From the NCBI RefSeq assembly GCF_022605165.1, contig NC_063068.1:5084001-5148000 (forward strand): a stretch of DNA of 64,000 nt, given 5' to 3'. Positions 23,382 to 34,733 of the stretch are shown here, piece after piece. Made by a program: the position numbers and the translations under genes. The stretch is from Purpureocillium takamizusanense (Eukaryota > Ascomycota > Sordariomycetes > Hypocreales > Ophiocordycipitaceae). How positions within the stretch are numbered: the first letter of the stretch is position 1; each line of letters begins with the position of its first letter. The notes beneath the pieces are model-generated. The model did no database searches. It was given only the letters and a program-made list of their open reading frames with translations, and was not told the origin of the DNA.

Positions 23382-26162
23382 TCAATGCCTGCTCGCCATA
23401 GCCTTCCTGATGCTCGCCCAGTACGCCTGCGGCCAGACGCTCATAGTCTCGGCCTCGGTGGGCATGCGCTCGCGGCACCTCGTGACGACGCTCTGGATGA
23501 TCCTACCAAGCAGCTCCTCGTCAATGGGCAGCGCCTTGTCGGTGAGCTCGGCCGGGTACAGGAAGGGGTCCGTCTCGTGCAACAACTCCTCGCACGTCGG
23601 ACGCATGTGGATCTCACGGTTGAGGCAGCGGCGCATGGTCCGCATCAGCGACGGAGGCACGGGCACGCCGCCCATAGCGCGCGAGGGGAAGTCGATGTGG
23701 TGGTCCCAGTTGACGATGGCCTGGCACCGCGCCATCGGGTTGGCGATGTGGCCAAACGGCGGCAGCCCGTACACCATCTGGTACAGGATGCAGCCGAGCG
23801 ACCAAATGTCGCTCGGCTTGCCCAGCTTCATAAGCTTGGGTCGCCCGGGCAGCCGTCCGCCACGCGGGTTGTTGGAATCCATGAGCGACTCGGGCGACAT
23901 GTAGCTGGGCGTGCCAATCTGCGTCTCGCGGTGGACGTTGACCGTCTCGTCCGTCTGGATGGCATTGGCGATGCCAAAGTCGATGAGCTTCAGCCGCCCG
24001 CGGACCAGCACAAAGTTGGCGGGCTTCAGATCCGAGTGCACGATGTCGTATTGGTGCACCGACTGCACGCACTCGAGCATCTCTTTCCAGTAGCAGCGCA
24101 CGAAGACGGGGTCGAACTTGGCAGCTTCGGGGTTCTGCCGCGACGCGAGGAGCTTGTTGAGATCTAGCTCACCCATCTCCATAAGCTACGCACATGTACG
24201 TTAGACAGAGCTCGCATTGTGAGGGGGCCGCTTCCGCGTCATTCAACTCACCAAGGTAAGCACCTGCTTCTCGGAGTTCATTTCGTGGTCAAAGAGCTTG
24301 ATGACGCGATCTACGCTCGACAGTTTACCCAGCAGGTCAATCTCGCCCTTGTAACCCTTGATGGTCGTCTCGTCGGCGTTCTCCAGAGACACGCGCTTGA
24401 GGGCAAACATGTTGCCGTTCTCCGCCGTCACGCGGTACACTTTGGCGCTGCCACCGCGGCCGAGGCAGTCGAGCCTCGTGTAGCATTTGCCGTTGACCCG
24501 CAGCACGTTTCTCCGCTGCTTGGCCTGCGTCGTGGTGGCCGCGGCGCCGGCCGTCGACGTGGCGGCCTCCAGGACGGACATCTTGGGCGGCGGCGGCGGA
24601 GCCGGTCGATGGGGCGTGTTGTTGGTAATTGCGGCGAGCGGCTTCCTCGGCGGCGAGGCGGCGGCCTTGAGCACGCCCAGGTTGATGTCGACGCTCAGGG
24701 GCCGCGAGTTCTTCTCCAACGGGTGGTCGACTGATATCTTGGACCGCTTGTAGCTCGCGGGAACTTCATTCTCCTGGTCGTGAGCCGATGGCATCTCGAT
24801 GCGCATGGGCAGCATGTGCTCTGGGATCTCATCGGTGCGCTTGGGCGGCAGGGGAAGACCGCGCGGCGAAGGGCGAGCAGACGCGGGCTCCTGAAGGTTA
24901 GCGTTAGAGGCATATCTCCGGTGAATGGCGCGCGCCGCGGCGTTTCCACTAATGGGACTGCCCGAGTTGAAGTCGCGGACGCCGTCGGCGTAGTAGGACG
25001 CCTCGGCCTGGTGCTCGGGCTCTTGGCTGGCGATGAGGTCGCCGTTCTCGTCGACGTCCTCCTCGCTTTGCCGTCTGCGGCCGCGCCGCGCGGGTCCGCT
25101 GAGGAAGCTGCCGGGGATCTTGCCGACGCGCTTGACGCGCATCGAGCTCTGCGGGTTGGGGATGTCGTCAGCCCGGCCTCTAGAGGAGGGATGTCGCGAC
25201 ACGCTGCCATGACTAACATTGGCCGAGTTGCGCGCGACCGTCTCGGGCGCCTCGGGGGGTTGCTCGACCTCGGGTCCCTCGAGCGCTGACCTGTCCACGG
25301 CCGACCGGTCGTGATTGTTAGAGCGTCCCGACGAGGGACCCGCTGAGCCGATGCGGCTACGGTTGCCCGACGAGCCCGTCACAATGCGCACGACACGCTC
25401 GCCGCGCGCAGGCGTGTTGACGCCGGACCGCTGCTCCTCCTGCCGCGACTCAGGCCTCTCCTCGGGCGCCGCCGACCGCTCCCTCGCGCCGCCACCCGTC
25501 CTGCTCGGTGGACGTGCCGGGGGGGCAGCAGGGCGCACGGCCGCCGCGCCGGTCGACCTGGACATGGACGTTGAGCGACGCTTCGACGGCTGGATCTGGT
25601 TGAGGCTCTGAGGCGTGTTGCTGAGGCGCACCACCCGCTTCCTAACGGGGCTGGCCTCGCGGCTCGGGGGCTTCGAGGACCGGGCGGGGTCGGCGGCCTG
25701 CACGCTGCCCGACCTCAGATGCCTACGGTCGTTGGGGGCGGCGGTCGAGGAGGCGGCGGCGGCGGCGGACGTGTTGAGCTGGCTCGCGCGTCGTCGAGTC
25801 CTTGGCGGCGAGGGCGGTCTGGTCGCGGCGAGGGCGGCCGCCTCGGGGACGCCGTCATTGAGCAGCGCCTTGGTGAGGGCACTGAGTTTCATAGGCACAG
25901 GGATCTCGTCTTCGGAGCTGTCGTCGTGATGATGATTGTGCTGGTGGTGGTGGTGGTTGTATTGCTGCTGCTGCTGCTCTTGGTGTTGTTGTGATTGCTG
26001 GCCGTGGTGTTGAGGCTGTGATTGAGACGGGCCCTCGGGTGCGGGCTGGCTCTCGCTCCTGTTGAGCATCGGTCGCGACGGAGGACGCCTCAGGGCCTGA
26101 CGCTGCGAGATCCTCCGAACGGGGCCGGCGGTAGCCATGGGCGTTGGTGAGGCCGTTGCCAT
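23382..26162 (-). CDS. mps1: Dual-specificity spindle checkpoint kinase MPS1/TTK
   Basis: A 904-residue kinase from two exons, 26162..24252 and 24185..23382, with a 66-bp intron (GTGAGT, CTAAC branch, TAG) inside the kinase domain. The N-terminal 550 residues are low-complexity (poly-Gln/His, Ser, Pro and Arg) with several RRxS/T-like sites. The kinase domain starts at about 559: Gly loop LGRGGSAKVYRV, ATP lysine in FALKRVSL, catalytic loop HSDLKPANFVLV, DFGIA, activation segment IGTPSYMSPESL and SDIWSLGCILYQMVYG. These are the MPS1/TTK-specific forms of each motif (HSDLKPANF, TxxGTxxYM). Mps1 acts at kinetochores in the spindle assembly checkpoint and, in yeast, in spindle pole duplication. 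The His/Gln tracts correspond to CAC/CAG microsatellite-like DNA at about 25920-26000. Confidence 0.94.
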
Positions 26163-27393
26163 CTTCGAGCGGCAGACGCGTCGAGCGGTGTAAGCAATTG
26201 GGGATCAAGACGCCTTGTCTCCCCGCCAGCAAAAAAGCTGAAGCGCGTAAGACGGCCTCGACAAAAAAAAAATGAGAGGATGGACTTGGAGTCTAGCTAT
26301 AGCCACCGATAACGGGCACCGGCCATGGTCCGCAGCGAGGGGCTTTTGTCGAGAAATTATTCCGCTGGGTGGTGGTGCGTCGCGTCCGATGCCATCGTCG
26401 CCAAAGGAATGGGGGGACCGGCCGGCCGGGCGCTTGGGTAGGGTTATTTTGGCTGGTGAGCACCGGCGGCCAATGGGAGCGCTGCAGGTTGCCGTGGGCA
26501 ACGGATTGGGGGGCTTGTGATGATGGTGAGGTGGCGTCGGCAGCCCGTCCTCTGGACTCGTTGCAGTGGAGCGCCCCTGGGCGGCCCAGGCGCTGCAGCT
26601 GCAGAGCACCGCAGTTGCACCTACTCCTCCTGTCCTCCACGACACGCCTACGCCTTTTCCACTCTGCACGTCCCGATCCGGCAGTTTGTGTACTTTCATC
26701 GCGCCATCACTGTTCCTCCATAGCGATGCATACATCAATGCACAACGGGGGTTGACACCCTCTTCGAAATTTGATCGTATTTTCCATATCGAGGCCCGGT
26801 GCACCTCAGGGTTACAAATCTCTCGTGCGTCGCAGCTCTCTACATTTCGACTTACATAGTATACACGTTGTACGAATACGTACCAAATTACCTAGACACA
26901 CACGTCCAAACTCGTAGGCGCGGCGCCAGCGACGCCCCACATCCGGGCGCCACACACTCACCCGCCGCTGTAAGCCCGCCCTTTTTCTTCGGCGAGCTGA
27001 TGCTTCCATTCATTCCCACCCTTCCGCCCCAGCTCCCCTTGTGCTCCCCACTCGGGGCCCTTCCGGGGTCCGTAAAGCCCGAGCGAGGCGGACTAAGGTA
27101 CTGTAGCCACCACCGCCGCCACAGCTGCCTTACAGCTGTATCTACCTTGCTTGATAAATCCTCAACTCACACATCGAAATCTCCCACGAACCCCCTCGTC
27201 GTCATCCAAGATCATCACCATCACCACGGACGCCAGCCAGCATCTCTCCGCATGGCCGGCGCATCGCCATCCTCACCTCGGTCATAGCGTTCGCGTGCTT
27301 TCTTTCTTCCTTCCTTTCATTCCGTCTCTGCTTCGCTTCGCTTCCCCGTCATCACCATCTCCCCGTGGCACACGAATCGCTCGCTTCCTGCCG

Positions 27394-27449
<56 letters not shown>

Positions 27450-27479
27450 TTCTCCCTTCTTTTACATCCTCCATTGCTC
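26163..27479. promoter_or_regulatory. Divergent intergenic region, mps1 to per1
   Basis: A 1.3-kb head-to-head interval. The per1 side is pyrimidine-rich (about 27280-27480) and contains the 56-base C homopolymer ending 30 bp before the per1 start codon. No gene could be supported. Confidence 0.5.
27394..27449. repeat. Homopolymer of 56 cytosines upstream of per1
   Basis: An uninterrupted poly-C run (poly-G on the other strand) about 30 bp before the per1 ATG, so inside its core promoter or 5' UTR. Such a run is very hard to sequence, so its length may be uncertain. The G-rich strand could form quadruplex structures. Confidence 0.9.
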
Positions 27480-28814
27480 ATGGCGTTCGACACGAGGACG
27501 CGGCCGTGGATCCGCGTCCTCACCCTCGCCATCGTCCTCGTCCTCCTCTGCGGCGCCGCCCACGCCTCCATCGGCGACCGCCTCCCCGAGTTTAAGCGAT
27601 GCCTCGAGGCAAGTCTACCCATATGCGCATATAATTCGTCTCCCGTCTCGAGGCCCCGCCGCCTGGCTAACGTCCCATCGCTCGCTGCAGGTCTGCAAGG
27701 CTGAGAACTGCGGTTCCGGCAAGGACCACACCCCGATCCGTACGTCGTCTTCGCCGCCGCCCCTCATCCCCCACCGAAGAGCCTCTGTGTCTGCCCGCCA
27801 GCCTACGAACACGTCGAAATGATTCGCGCCGCCCCCCTTGCTGCTGCTGCTGCTGCTGCGACAATACTCTTTTCAGACTTCGCACAACTAACCATGCTCA
27901 ACTAACTTCCTCCAGCCCTCCGCCGCCGCCTCCTCTTCTGGACCTGCGCCTCGGAATGCGACTACACGTGCCAGCACATCGTCACCAACACCCGCGTCGC
28001 CTCCTCCCAGTCCGTCGTCCAGTTCCACGGCAAGTGGCCCTTCCATCGCTTCCTCGGCATGCAGGAGCCCTTCTCCGTCCTCTTCTCCCTCGGCAACCTC
28101 GCCGCCCACTGGGACGGCCTCGCCAAGGTCCGCGCCCGCATCCCCGCCTCGTACCCTCTCCGCCCCTGGTACGTCTGGCTCGCCCGCGTCGGCATCGCCT
28201 CGTGGGTCTTCAGCGCAGTCTTCCACACCCGCGACTTCCAGGCCACCGAGGAGCTCGACTACTTCGCCGCCGGCGCCAACGTCCTCTACGGCATGTACTA
28301 CACCCCCATCCGCGTCTTCCGCCTCGACCGCGGCACCCCGCGCCGCCGCTCCCTCCTCCGCGTCTGGTCCCTCCTCTGTGCCGTCATCTACCTCTGCCAC
28401 GTCGCCTACCTCAAGCTCGTCCGCTGGGACTACACCTACAACATGGCCGCCAACGTCGCCGCCGGCGTCGTCCAGAACATCCTCTGGAGCTGGTTCAGCT
28501 ACGAACGCTACCGCACCTCGCGCCGCACCTGGGCCATCTGGCCCGGTCTCGTCGTCGCCTGGGTCATGTTCGCCATGAGCATGGAGCTCTTTGACTTTCC
28601 ACCCTGGCTCGGCTGCATCGACGCGCACTGCCTGTGGCACCTCATGACCATTGGGCCAACGGTGCTGTGGTACAAGTACGTCACCGCCGAACCGGCCGTT
28701 TTTTCTTGCCTTTTTATCTTCCCCGACGCCCCCTGTGTGGCTAACACGCGCTCTAGCTTCCTCGTCAAGGACGCCAACGACGACATTGCCGGGACGGAGC
28801 GCCTGAAAGCTTGA
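27480..28814 (+). CDS. per1: GPI-phospholipase A2-type remodelling protein PER1 (PGAP3)
   Basis: A 331-residue ER membrane protein that removes the sn-2 acyl chain of GPI anchors. Four exons: 27480..27608, 27691..27739, 27916..28675 and 28757..28814 (996 nt, in frame). The first intron uses a GC donor (GCAAGT) with a CAG acceptor; the others are GT-AG. Residues 1-30 form a signal peptide. A lumenal Cys-rich part follows (FKRCLE, VCKAENCG, LLFWTCASECDYTCQHI). Then come multiple TM segments carrying the CREST-superfamily residues: VFSAVFHTRD with its Ser/His/Asp, LDYFAAG, and the C-terminal IDAHCLWH. Loss of Per1 in yeast impairs GPI-protein sorting. The gene is GC-rich and strongly biased to C-ending codons. 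Confidence 0.93.
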
Positions 28815-29343
28815 TGAGATAGAATGTTACGTGTATATACCAAGCACAGCTGATTACACAAGGCGCCATTTTTGCCCCTTGGGCCACGACTGCCACGCCA
28901 TCTGTCTACATTTTGATAACGCTTTAGGCATCATGCAGCACAAACATTGAAGCCTCGCATTCAGGTCCAAGCAACCACCCATCCCAACCCTCGCGCCGCA
29001 GCGACATGTTCGCAAACAAACAGCCAAACGCCACATGAGTCAACCAAGATATTCTCGCGCCGCGCACAGTACAGAAAAAAAAGAAAAGACTCGCCAAAGT
29101 TATTCAAGCAAACACACAGCATCACCCTGGTCTATGTAGGAAGAATCGTTTCATCGCCTCGTCTCCGCATCGCAAAGAAATCGTGGTGGCAAGTGCCGCG
29201 TTGACCTCCTAGCCGTGGCCTGCCAGGGGGTCCGGCGTGCTACAAGGACGCGGCCTGGGCGAAAGCGCGAGGTCACAGACCACGATCACGTCGCGGCTGC
29301 TCCAAGGGGGGCAGTCGTCTGTCACATCGTGTCAGCCAGCGCC
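28815..29343. other. Intergenic, convergent 3' ends
   Basis: A 529-bp tail-to-tail interval between per1 and the bHLH gene. It holds A-rich 3' UTR-like sequence and no gene. Confidence 0.5.
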
Positions 29344-30622
29344 TCACGTGCTGAGCAGGTCGCGCACGGACAGGCCACGTCCACTGGCGTTTGCTGCGCC
29401 CCGCCTGTCGTTGTTGAGCATCAACAAGGCCGCCGTCGCCTCCTGATCGAGGTCGCTCTGGGGGTTCAGGGCGGGGCTCGTCAATGTCGATCCCGAGGCC
29501 GACATGTTGCCGTGGGAATAGAGGCCGTTCTGTTGAGGCCCGAAGGCGGGAGACGCCCCGGCGGACGCACTGTAGCTGTAGTGGCGCTGGTCCGTCGAGA
29601 CGGACGAGTACGAGTGCTGGCGGTGGCGCGAGTCCTGCGCCTGCAGGGCCGGTGAGACGGACGACTGGTGGGAACGCTCCGGGTGGGCTGCGAATCGGGG
29701 CGACGCCGTGTCCGAGTCTGTCATGTCAACGTCCCCCGCGGGATCCTCGTGGAACGTCGGGTGGAACTCGCGGATGGGCGGGAGCGGGTTGTGCGACGAC
29801 TCGGCGCGATTCTGCGCCTCACCGTGCTGGGCCTTGAGCTTGGACACGCAGTCCTCGAGGTATCGGACGTAGTCGATTGAAGCCTAAGGGCGCGTTTGGA
29901 TGAGCATTGCTTCGTGGACACGGGATGTGACCGCACCCTGATGGGTCATGTATTGCGCGAAAGGAGAGGGGGGGAGGGAGATCGCCACGAACCTGTAAAA
30001 TGGCCAGCTTGTGCATCTCGCCCGTGCAAGCCGGAATCATGCTCTTGAGGACGGCGAACTCCTCGTTCATCTTGCTGCGTCGCCTCCTCTCGATGAGACT
30101 GTGCGCCGTCTTCCTCGCAATCTTGCGACCGGCGGCGCTCGTGGCGCTCGGCTGCTTCTTCTTGCCCTTTTCCGTCGTGGGGCCGGGGCCAGTGGACTTG
30201 GCGGCGTTGGCGGCGCCTTTGCTGCTTGACCTGCCAGAGTCCTTGGCGGAGGGGCCCTCGGCGGCCTCTTCCTGGGCGCGAGGCTTCATCTGGATGATCT
30301 TCCTCGACCTGGTCGGCGGGGGCGGTAGGGCGAATGACGTATCTTTGGTCTCCTTGGCGGTGGAGGACCTTCGGCGGGATTTAACCGTCTCGGCGGCCTG
30401 TAGAGGATACGGGCCCGGGGGAGAGCTCAAGGGCGGTGCGTAGGCAGGCTGTGTAGTAGAGGTCGTGTGCTTCGCATCTGTGGGCGAGACGCGAGCACCA
30501 TCGTGTAGGGCGGGTGGTGGGAGCTCAAAGGAAAGGTGTAAGGATGATAGCTGTTGAACGCCGTCCTTGCCCTTGATATCGGTGGAAGAACCAGGGGTAG
30601 GGGGTAGGGCAGGGCGAGGCAT
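29344..30622 (-). CDS. Basic helix-loop-helix transcription factor
   Basis: A 389-residue nuclear factor from two exons, 30622..29993 and 29883..29344, with a 109-bp intron (GTTCGT...TAG) inside the HLH. The bHLH domain is at about 170-228: the basic region has RKTAHSLIERRRR followed by SKMNEEFAVLKSMI, the loop PACTGE, and helix 2 MHKLAILQ joined by splicing to ASIDYVRYLEDCV. The His-Glu-Arg spacing in the basic region is that of class B factors that bind CACGTG E-boxes. The rest is disordered: Pro/Ser/Lys-rich before, and Ser/Gln/His-rich after, ending LSVRDLLST. It belongs with fungal HLH regulators of the HMS1/CPH2 sort; I cannot name the exact orthologue. It is preceded by an unusually long 4.1-kb upstream region. 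Confidence 0.88.
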
Positions 30623-33162
30623 GGCGGGACTGATGGGTTAAAAAGGCCTCTTGGCTTCGGCAGCAGCGGCTCAGCTGGGTTAAAGGAGGTCACGGCATGC
30701 AGTAGCTTGCACGCTGCGATTTGCTGAGCCTGGAGGTCCGGGGAGTCGGGACACGCGGCCAAGTACCGAGGACGGCGAGCCACGCAGGCAGTCGCCTGTC
30801 CGGGTATAGCAGTGCCGTGGCCGGCAGGCGTGTAAGTGACGAGACACGCGATATTTTTTTTTTTTGATGGGCCGTCCCAACGACTGGCGGGGGGGCCGTG
30901 CCGCAGGTACTGACTAGCTACCTGGTAAAGGTTTCTTTCGATGAGGGCCCGGGCAGCCGGGGGTAGCAGGACGGGGCCACGGACGGATAGGCGGCGTCCG
31001 GGTGTGCGTACCTACGTGCGTGCGTGCGGTCTGCGGCGAGGCGAGGCGAGGCGAGGCGAGGGGGACCTTTGAGTGCTGCGCTGCGCTTCGCTGTGCGGTG
31101 CTTGCTGTGCTGTTCCGGGTGGGTGGGCGCGGGTGGGCTGGGGCTGATGCGCTTCGATGGCGATCCGGCGCTGCACTGCGGCGGCGGCGGGCGGGTCGCG
31201 GTCACGCCGGACGACTCACACGAGCTGGGGTGAGGCTAGACAAGGCAGAGCCAAGCGAAACACGGGCTTGTTGATTTTTGTATGGCGGCGATTGATGCCC
31301 CGGCTGTCGCGTATCGTGTTTCCTTGGTTAGGTCTTATCCAAAAGGCGCTCTCTGTCGGTTGATTGCGGACCCGGCCCGTGAAGGCGACGGATGGACGGG
31401 ATGGGCTCGAGTGGGCGGCGGCGCTTTGGGCACGTAGCACACCACACACACACACACACACACACCATACACACCACACGCAGGTGGCGGCGACCAGGCG
31501 ACGAGATAGCAGGCGGCCGGTGTAAGTGGAACTTGCGCAACGGTCGGCTCGGAGAGGGTTGGTCGGCAGCGCAGGCGTCCCAACGGGAGGATCGTGAGTA
31601 GCGTCGAGCGAGCGTCGAGGGCGTTGCAAGGTCGGCGATATAGGGCGGTCGCGCAAAGGGGCTAATAGGGGAGGTAGAGAAAGAGGAGGAGAAATAAGGA
31701 ATAGGGTACGGTCGTGGTGGCCGTTGTAGGAGAAGAGATAATTGAACGTATGGGTTGAGGAAGGTGCCAGGGGAGTCGAGACCAGATGGTGGTCTTTCCT
31801 TGGGGTTGCTGCTTCTTGTATACGGTACACGCTGGGGCCTGACAAGTACGCACAATCTGCAGTACTGTACAATGGCTCAAGTAAGCGGTAGAGAATCGAC
31901 AGCCCCTTGGGCTGGGCTGGGCAGATGGCAACAACGGATGGATGGACGGATGGGAGGGAGAGAGAGGAAAGGAAGAAAGTGAAGGAGAGAGGGACGGACG
32001 GTTCATCATTCATTCATTCATTTTCATTCACACACTTAGCCATCCATACATACATTCCCTCTTTGCTCGATTGGGGTAGGCAGACTCCCGGCTCTTGACC
32101 CCCGTGGGCACACAAGACAAACAAGAAAGACGACGGGGTCGGATACATCGCTCCCCCTCTGGTGCATCCACGAGCGATGGGAGCGGGCGGGCGACGAACG
32201 CGACGTCCTTAACGATTGACCAAGCATCATCGAGAAAATGGTCGCGTGCTCGCCGCGGCGCTGCGACTCGTCCCGCGAATCATAACGCCGCGCTCGCCCA
32301 TGTGGGCAGGGCACGCAGCCTCCTCTGGGTGGGTGGCGGGGTGTTCGGGGCGAGATGGATCGTTTGGGGGGGAGGCAGAAGGCTTGGTGCTTGCTTGGGG
32401 GAGACGCTTCGACACGGATTTGCCGTCAGGGTCCCGCCCGTCCGCCCAGACCTCTGCTCCGCTCGGCATCGTCCATCCACGGGATGGTTGCACGACCTGG
32501 GCTGCCTCCTCTGCCTGGTACTTTGCACTTGCTTCAAGTTGGTAGTGGTGGTAGCACCTTCCAGGTTAACATCTATACCTACCTACCTTTACCTGAAGTA
32601 GGTACTGAGGTAAGTTACTTCTACTACCCTTGCGCGCATCCCGTCGCGGCGCCGCACATGAACGAAGCCGCACAGGCCCTCGCCGCCGTACTACGTAGGA
32701 CAACAACAACAACAACCATCACCGGCCCCTGCTGCTGATGAGGTGGACGGACTCTCTGTCAATCAATCAATCAATCAACCAAGCAACTGCGCCGCCGCCG
32801 CACCACCAGCACCGGCAAATCGCAGGCCTCTCCACTCGCACACGGCGGGGGGGAGGCTTCCGGGCTGCCTCGTCAAGCTCCTCAAGCCAAGGCAAGCCTA
32901 GCCTCGGCCGCCTCACCCCCGGTTGCAGTCGTGGTCGTGTGAGGGTTCCCTGAGCGAGCACGTGTCCACCGTTGTCGACGCGCGACGACCATCAATCACG
33001 ACCACGACCACGACCACGACCACGACGGCCTGCTGCTGCTGCTGCTGCGAAGCCGAACCGAGCGCAGATGCGGGGCGGCGCCCTTTGTTTTGGTGCTGAA
33101 ACCGGGACTTGATGTGATCGTGGGGTTGGACGAGCTCATCCAGAGGGGACCCCCCCTTGTTG

Positions 33163-33164
<2 letters not shown>

Positions 33165-33198
<34 letters not shown>
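33165..33198. repeat. (CT)n microsatellite
   Basis: An uninterrupted CT dinucleotide run of about 17 copies, one of several simple repeats in this interval. Confidence 0.95.
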
Positions 33199-33201
<3 letters not shown>

Positions 33202-33779
33202 CAACGGAGCAGACAGGCACGCCACACCGCAATGACGAGCGGCAGTTACAGAATGCTAGTCACACGTTAGTTGGCATACTATATACCTAGTAAGTTAGTC
33301 GTTGATTAGAAGGGCATTGGAGTCGGCTTGTGCCTAGCTTGGCTCCTTTGATTGATTGAATGGAGTCTTGACCAACGGCCATGGCTTTTGATAAACGCCG
33401 GCACTTCCTCCATAGGGTTACAGTACATCACACACACGCAGCTCCTCCTCCTCCCTCCGGTGCCCGTCCGAACCCACCGCGCCGCCCTCCCGACCGACGC
33501 GCAACCCAAAAAGGTTTCTCCAGTAAGCAAGCAAGCAACTTGGAAGCGGCCTGTGCTTCTCCAGGCACGGGGGGTAAAAAAATCGGATGGCGTGCCATGC
33601 ATGACTCACTTGCACCACAGCAGCAGCAGCACCGCAGTAGATATGCGACAGCAACAGCAGCAACAACAAGAAAAAAACGGCCAGCACGTGCAAAGTGCTT
33701 TGTAAGTATATGCCGCGTGTCCGACAGCAGGAGACGGCGGGGCAGTGAAGAAAGGGTTCCCTCGCGGATACGCAACCCA

Positions 33780-33780
<1 letters not shown>

Positions 33781-33810
<30 letters not shown>
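33781..33810. repeat. (CGA)n microsatellite
   Basis: Ten uninterrupted CGA trinucleotides. It is followed within about 200 bp by a 19-base C homopolymer and an ATCC tandem repeat. Confidence 0.95.
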
Positions 33811-34733
33811 TGACCCAGGACACTCAGCCCTCAACACGGGAAACGCGCCCTCCCGCACGGTGAGTGAATACGTCTATCCGTCGAGCCTCCCCCCCCCCCC
33901 CCCCCCCGGTTCGGCCGCCTGCCCTGTGGCCTCGGCCAAGTTAGTAGCTCCAGCACCTCCCTCTCCCACTGAGCAGGACCATCCATCCATCCATCCATCC
34001 ATCCATCCCCCCCCTTCCTCCTGTGCCCGTGTCCCCATCCCGTTGCGCGTGAATGCGTGCGCGCATGGATGCACTCCCGCAGGCGTACAGTATATATAAA
34101 CTGCGTTCGTCCCTTATTCAACCCACACCGCAACCCTTCAATGGCGGGGAACTCGGGCTCCATCACAGAGAGACCGTCCGTCAAAAGGCCAAGCTTTTGC
34201 TACCCCTACGCGATCAAGCTTATTATTACGTATTGGTACTCGTACGCACACCAACGTACTACTTCGAGCGTAGTACTACTACCAAGTACGACCACGAAAC
34301 GACGACACCATCGGCTCCACGGGGGACACGGATAACCGCCATCTACGTAGCCCTCGAGTGCACCCCTTGCCTGGTAAAACGTCCCCTCTTTGACGAACGA
34401 GACCTGCTGTGACGCGAGGCAGATGCGCTCCGCCCTGTCTTCCCCCCATGTTCACGCAACCCAGCAGATACAACGCTCTCGCACGTGCTCCCACAGTACC
34501 AAGGCCCAAGTTGTCATTTGTCCAATGAGCCACACACGCAGCTTTCATGAATTCGTAGGAGCCTCCTCTGTAGCTACCTTTTTGATGAGAATCGTCCACG
34601 CAAAGATCAAGTCTACAAAGCGCCCGTCGATGCCAGTCGGCTCGAATCAAAGAGACCAGGCACTGAGCCTCTTCCTCCTCTCCAGGGCTTCATCCAATTA
34701 CATCAACCAGCCTCCTTCATTTCCTCACCGCCC

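Larger units (their letters stand above)
30623..34733. promoter_or_regulatory. Long intergenic, 5' of the bHLH gene and 3' of P5C dehydrogenase
   Basis: A 4.1-kb stretch with no supportable coding region. It is dense in simple repeats: (GCGAG)5 at 31036-31060, a CA run at 31443-31465, a CT run at 33165-33198, ACG/GAC repeats at 33781-33810, a 19-base C run at 33889-33907 and ATCC repeats at about 33981-34008. Three CACGTG E-boxes lie at 32959-32964, 33685-33690 and 34483-34488. Most of it is probably an extended promoter or leader of the bHLH gene. Confidence 0.45.
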
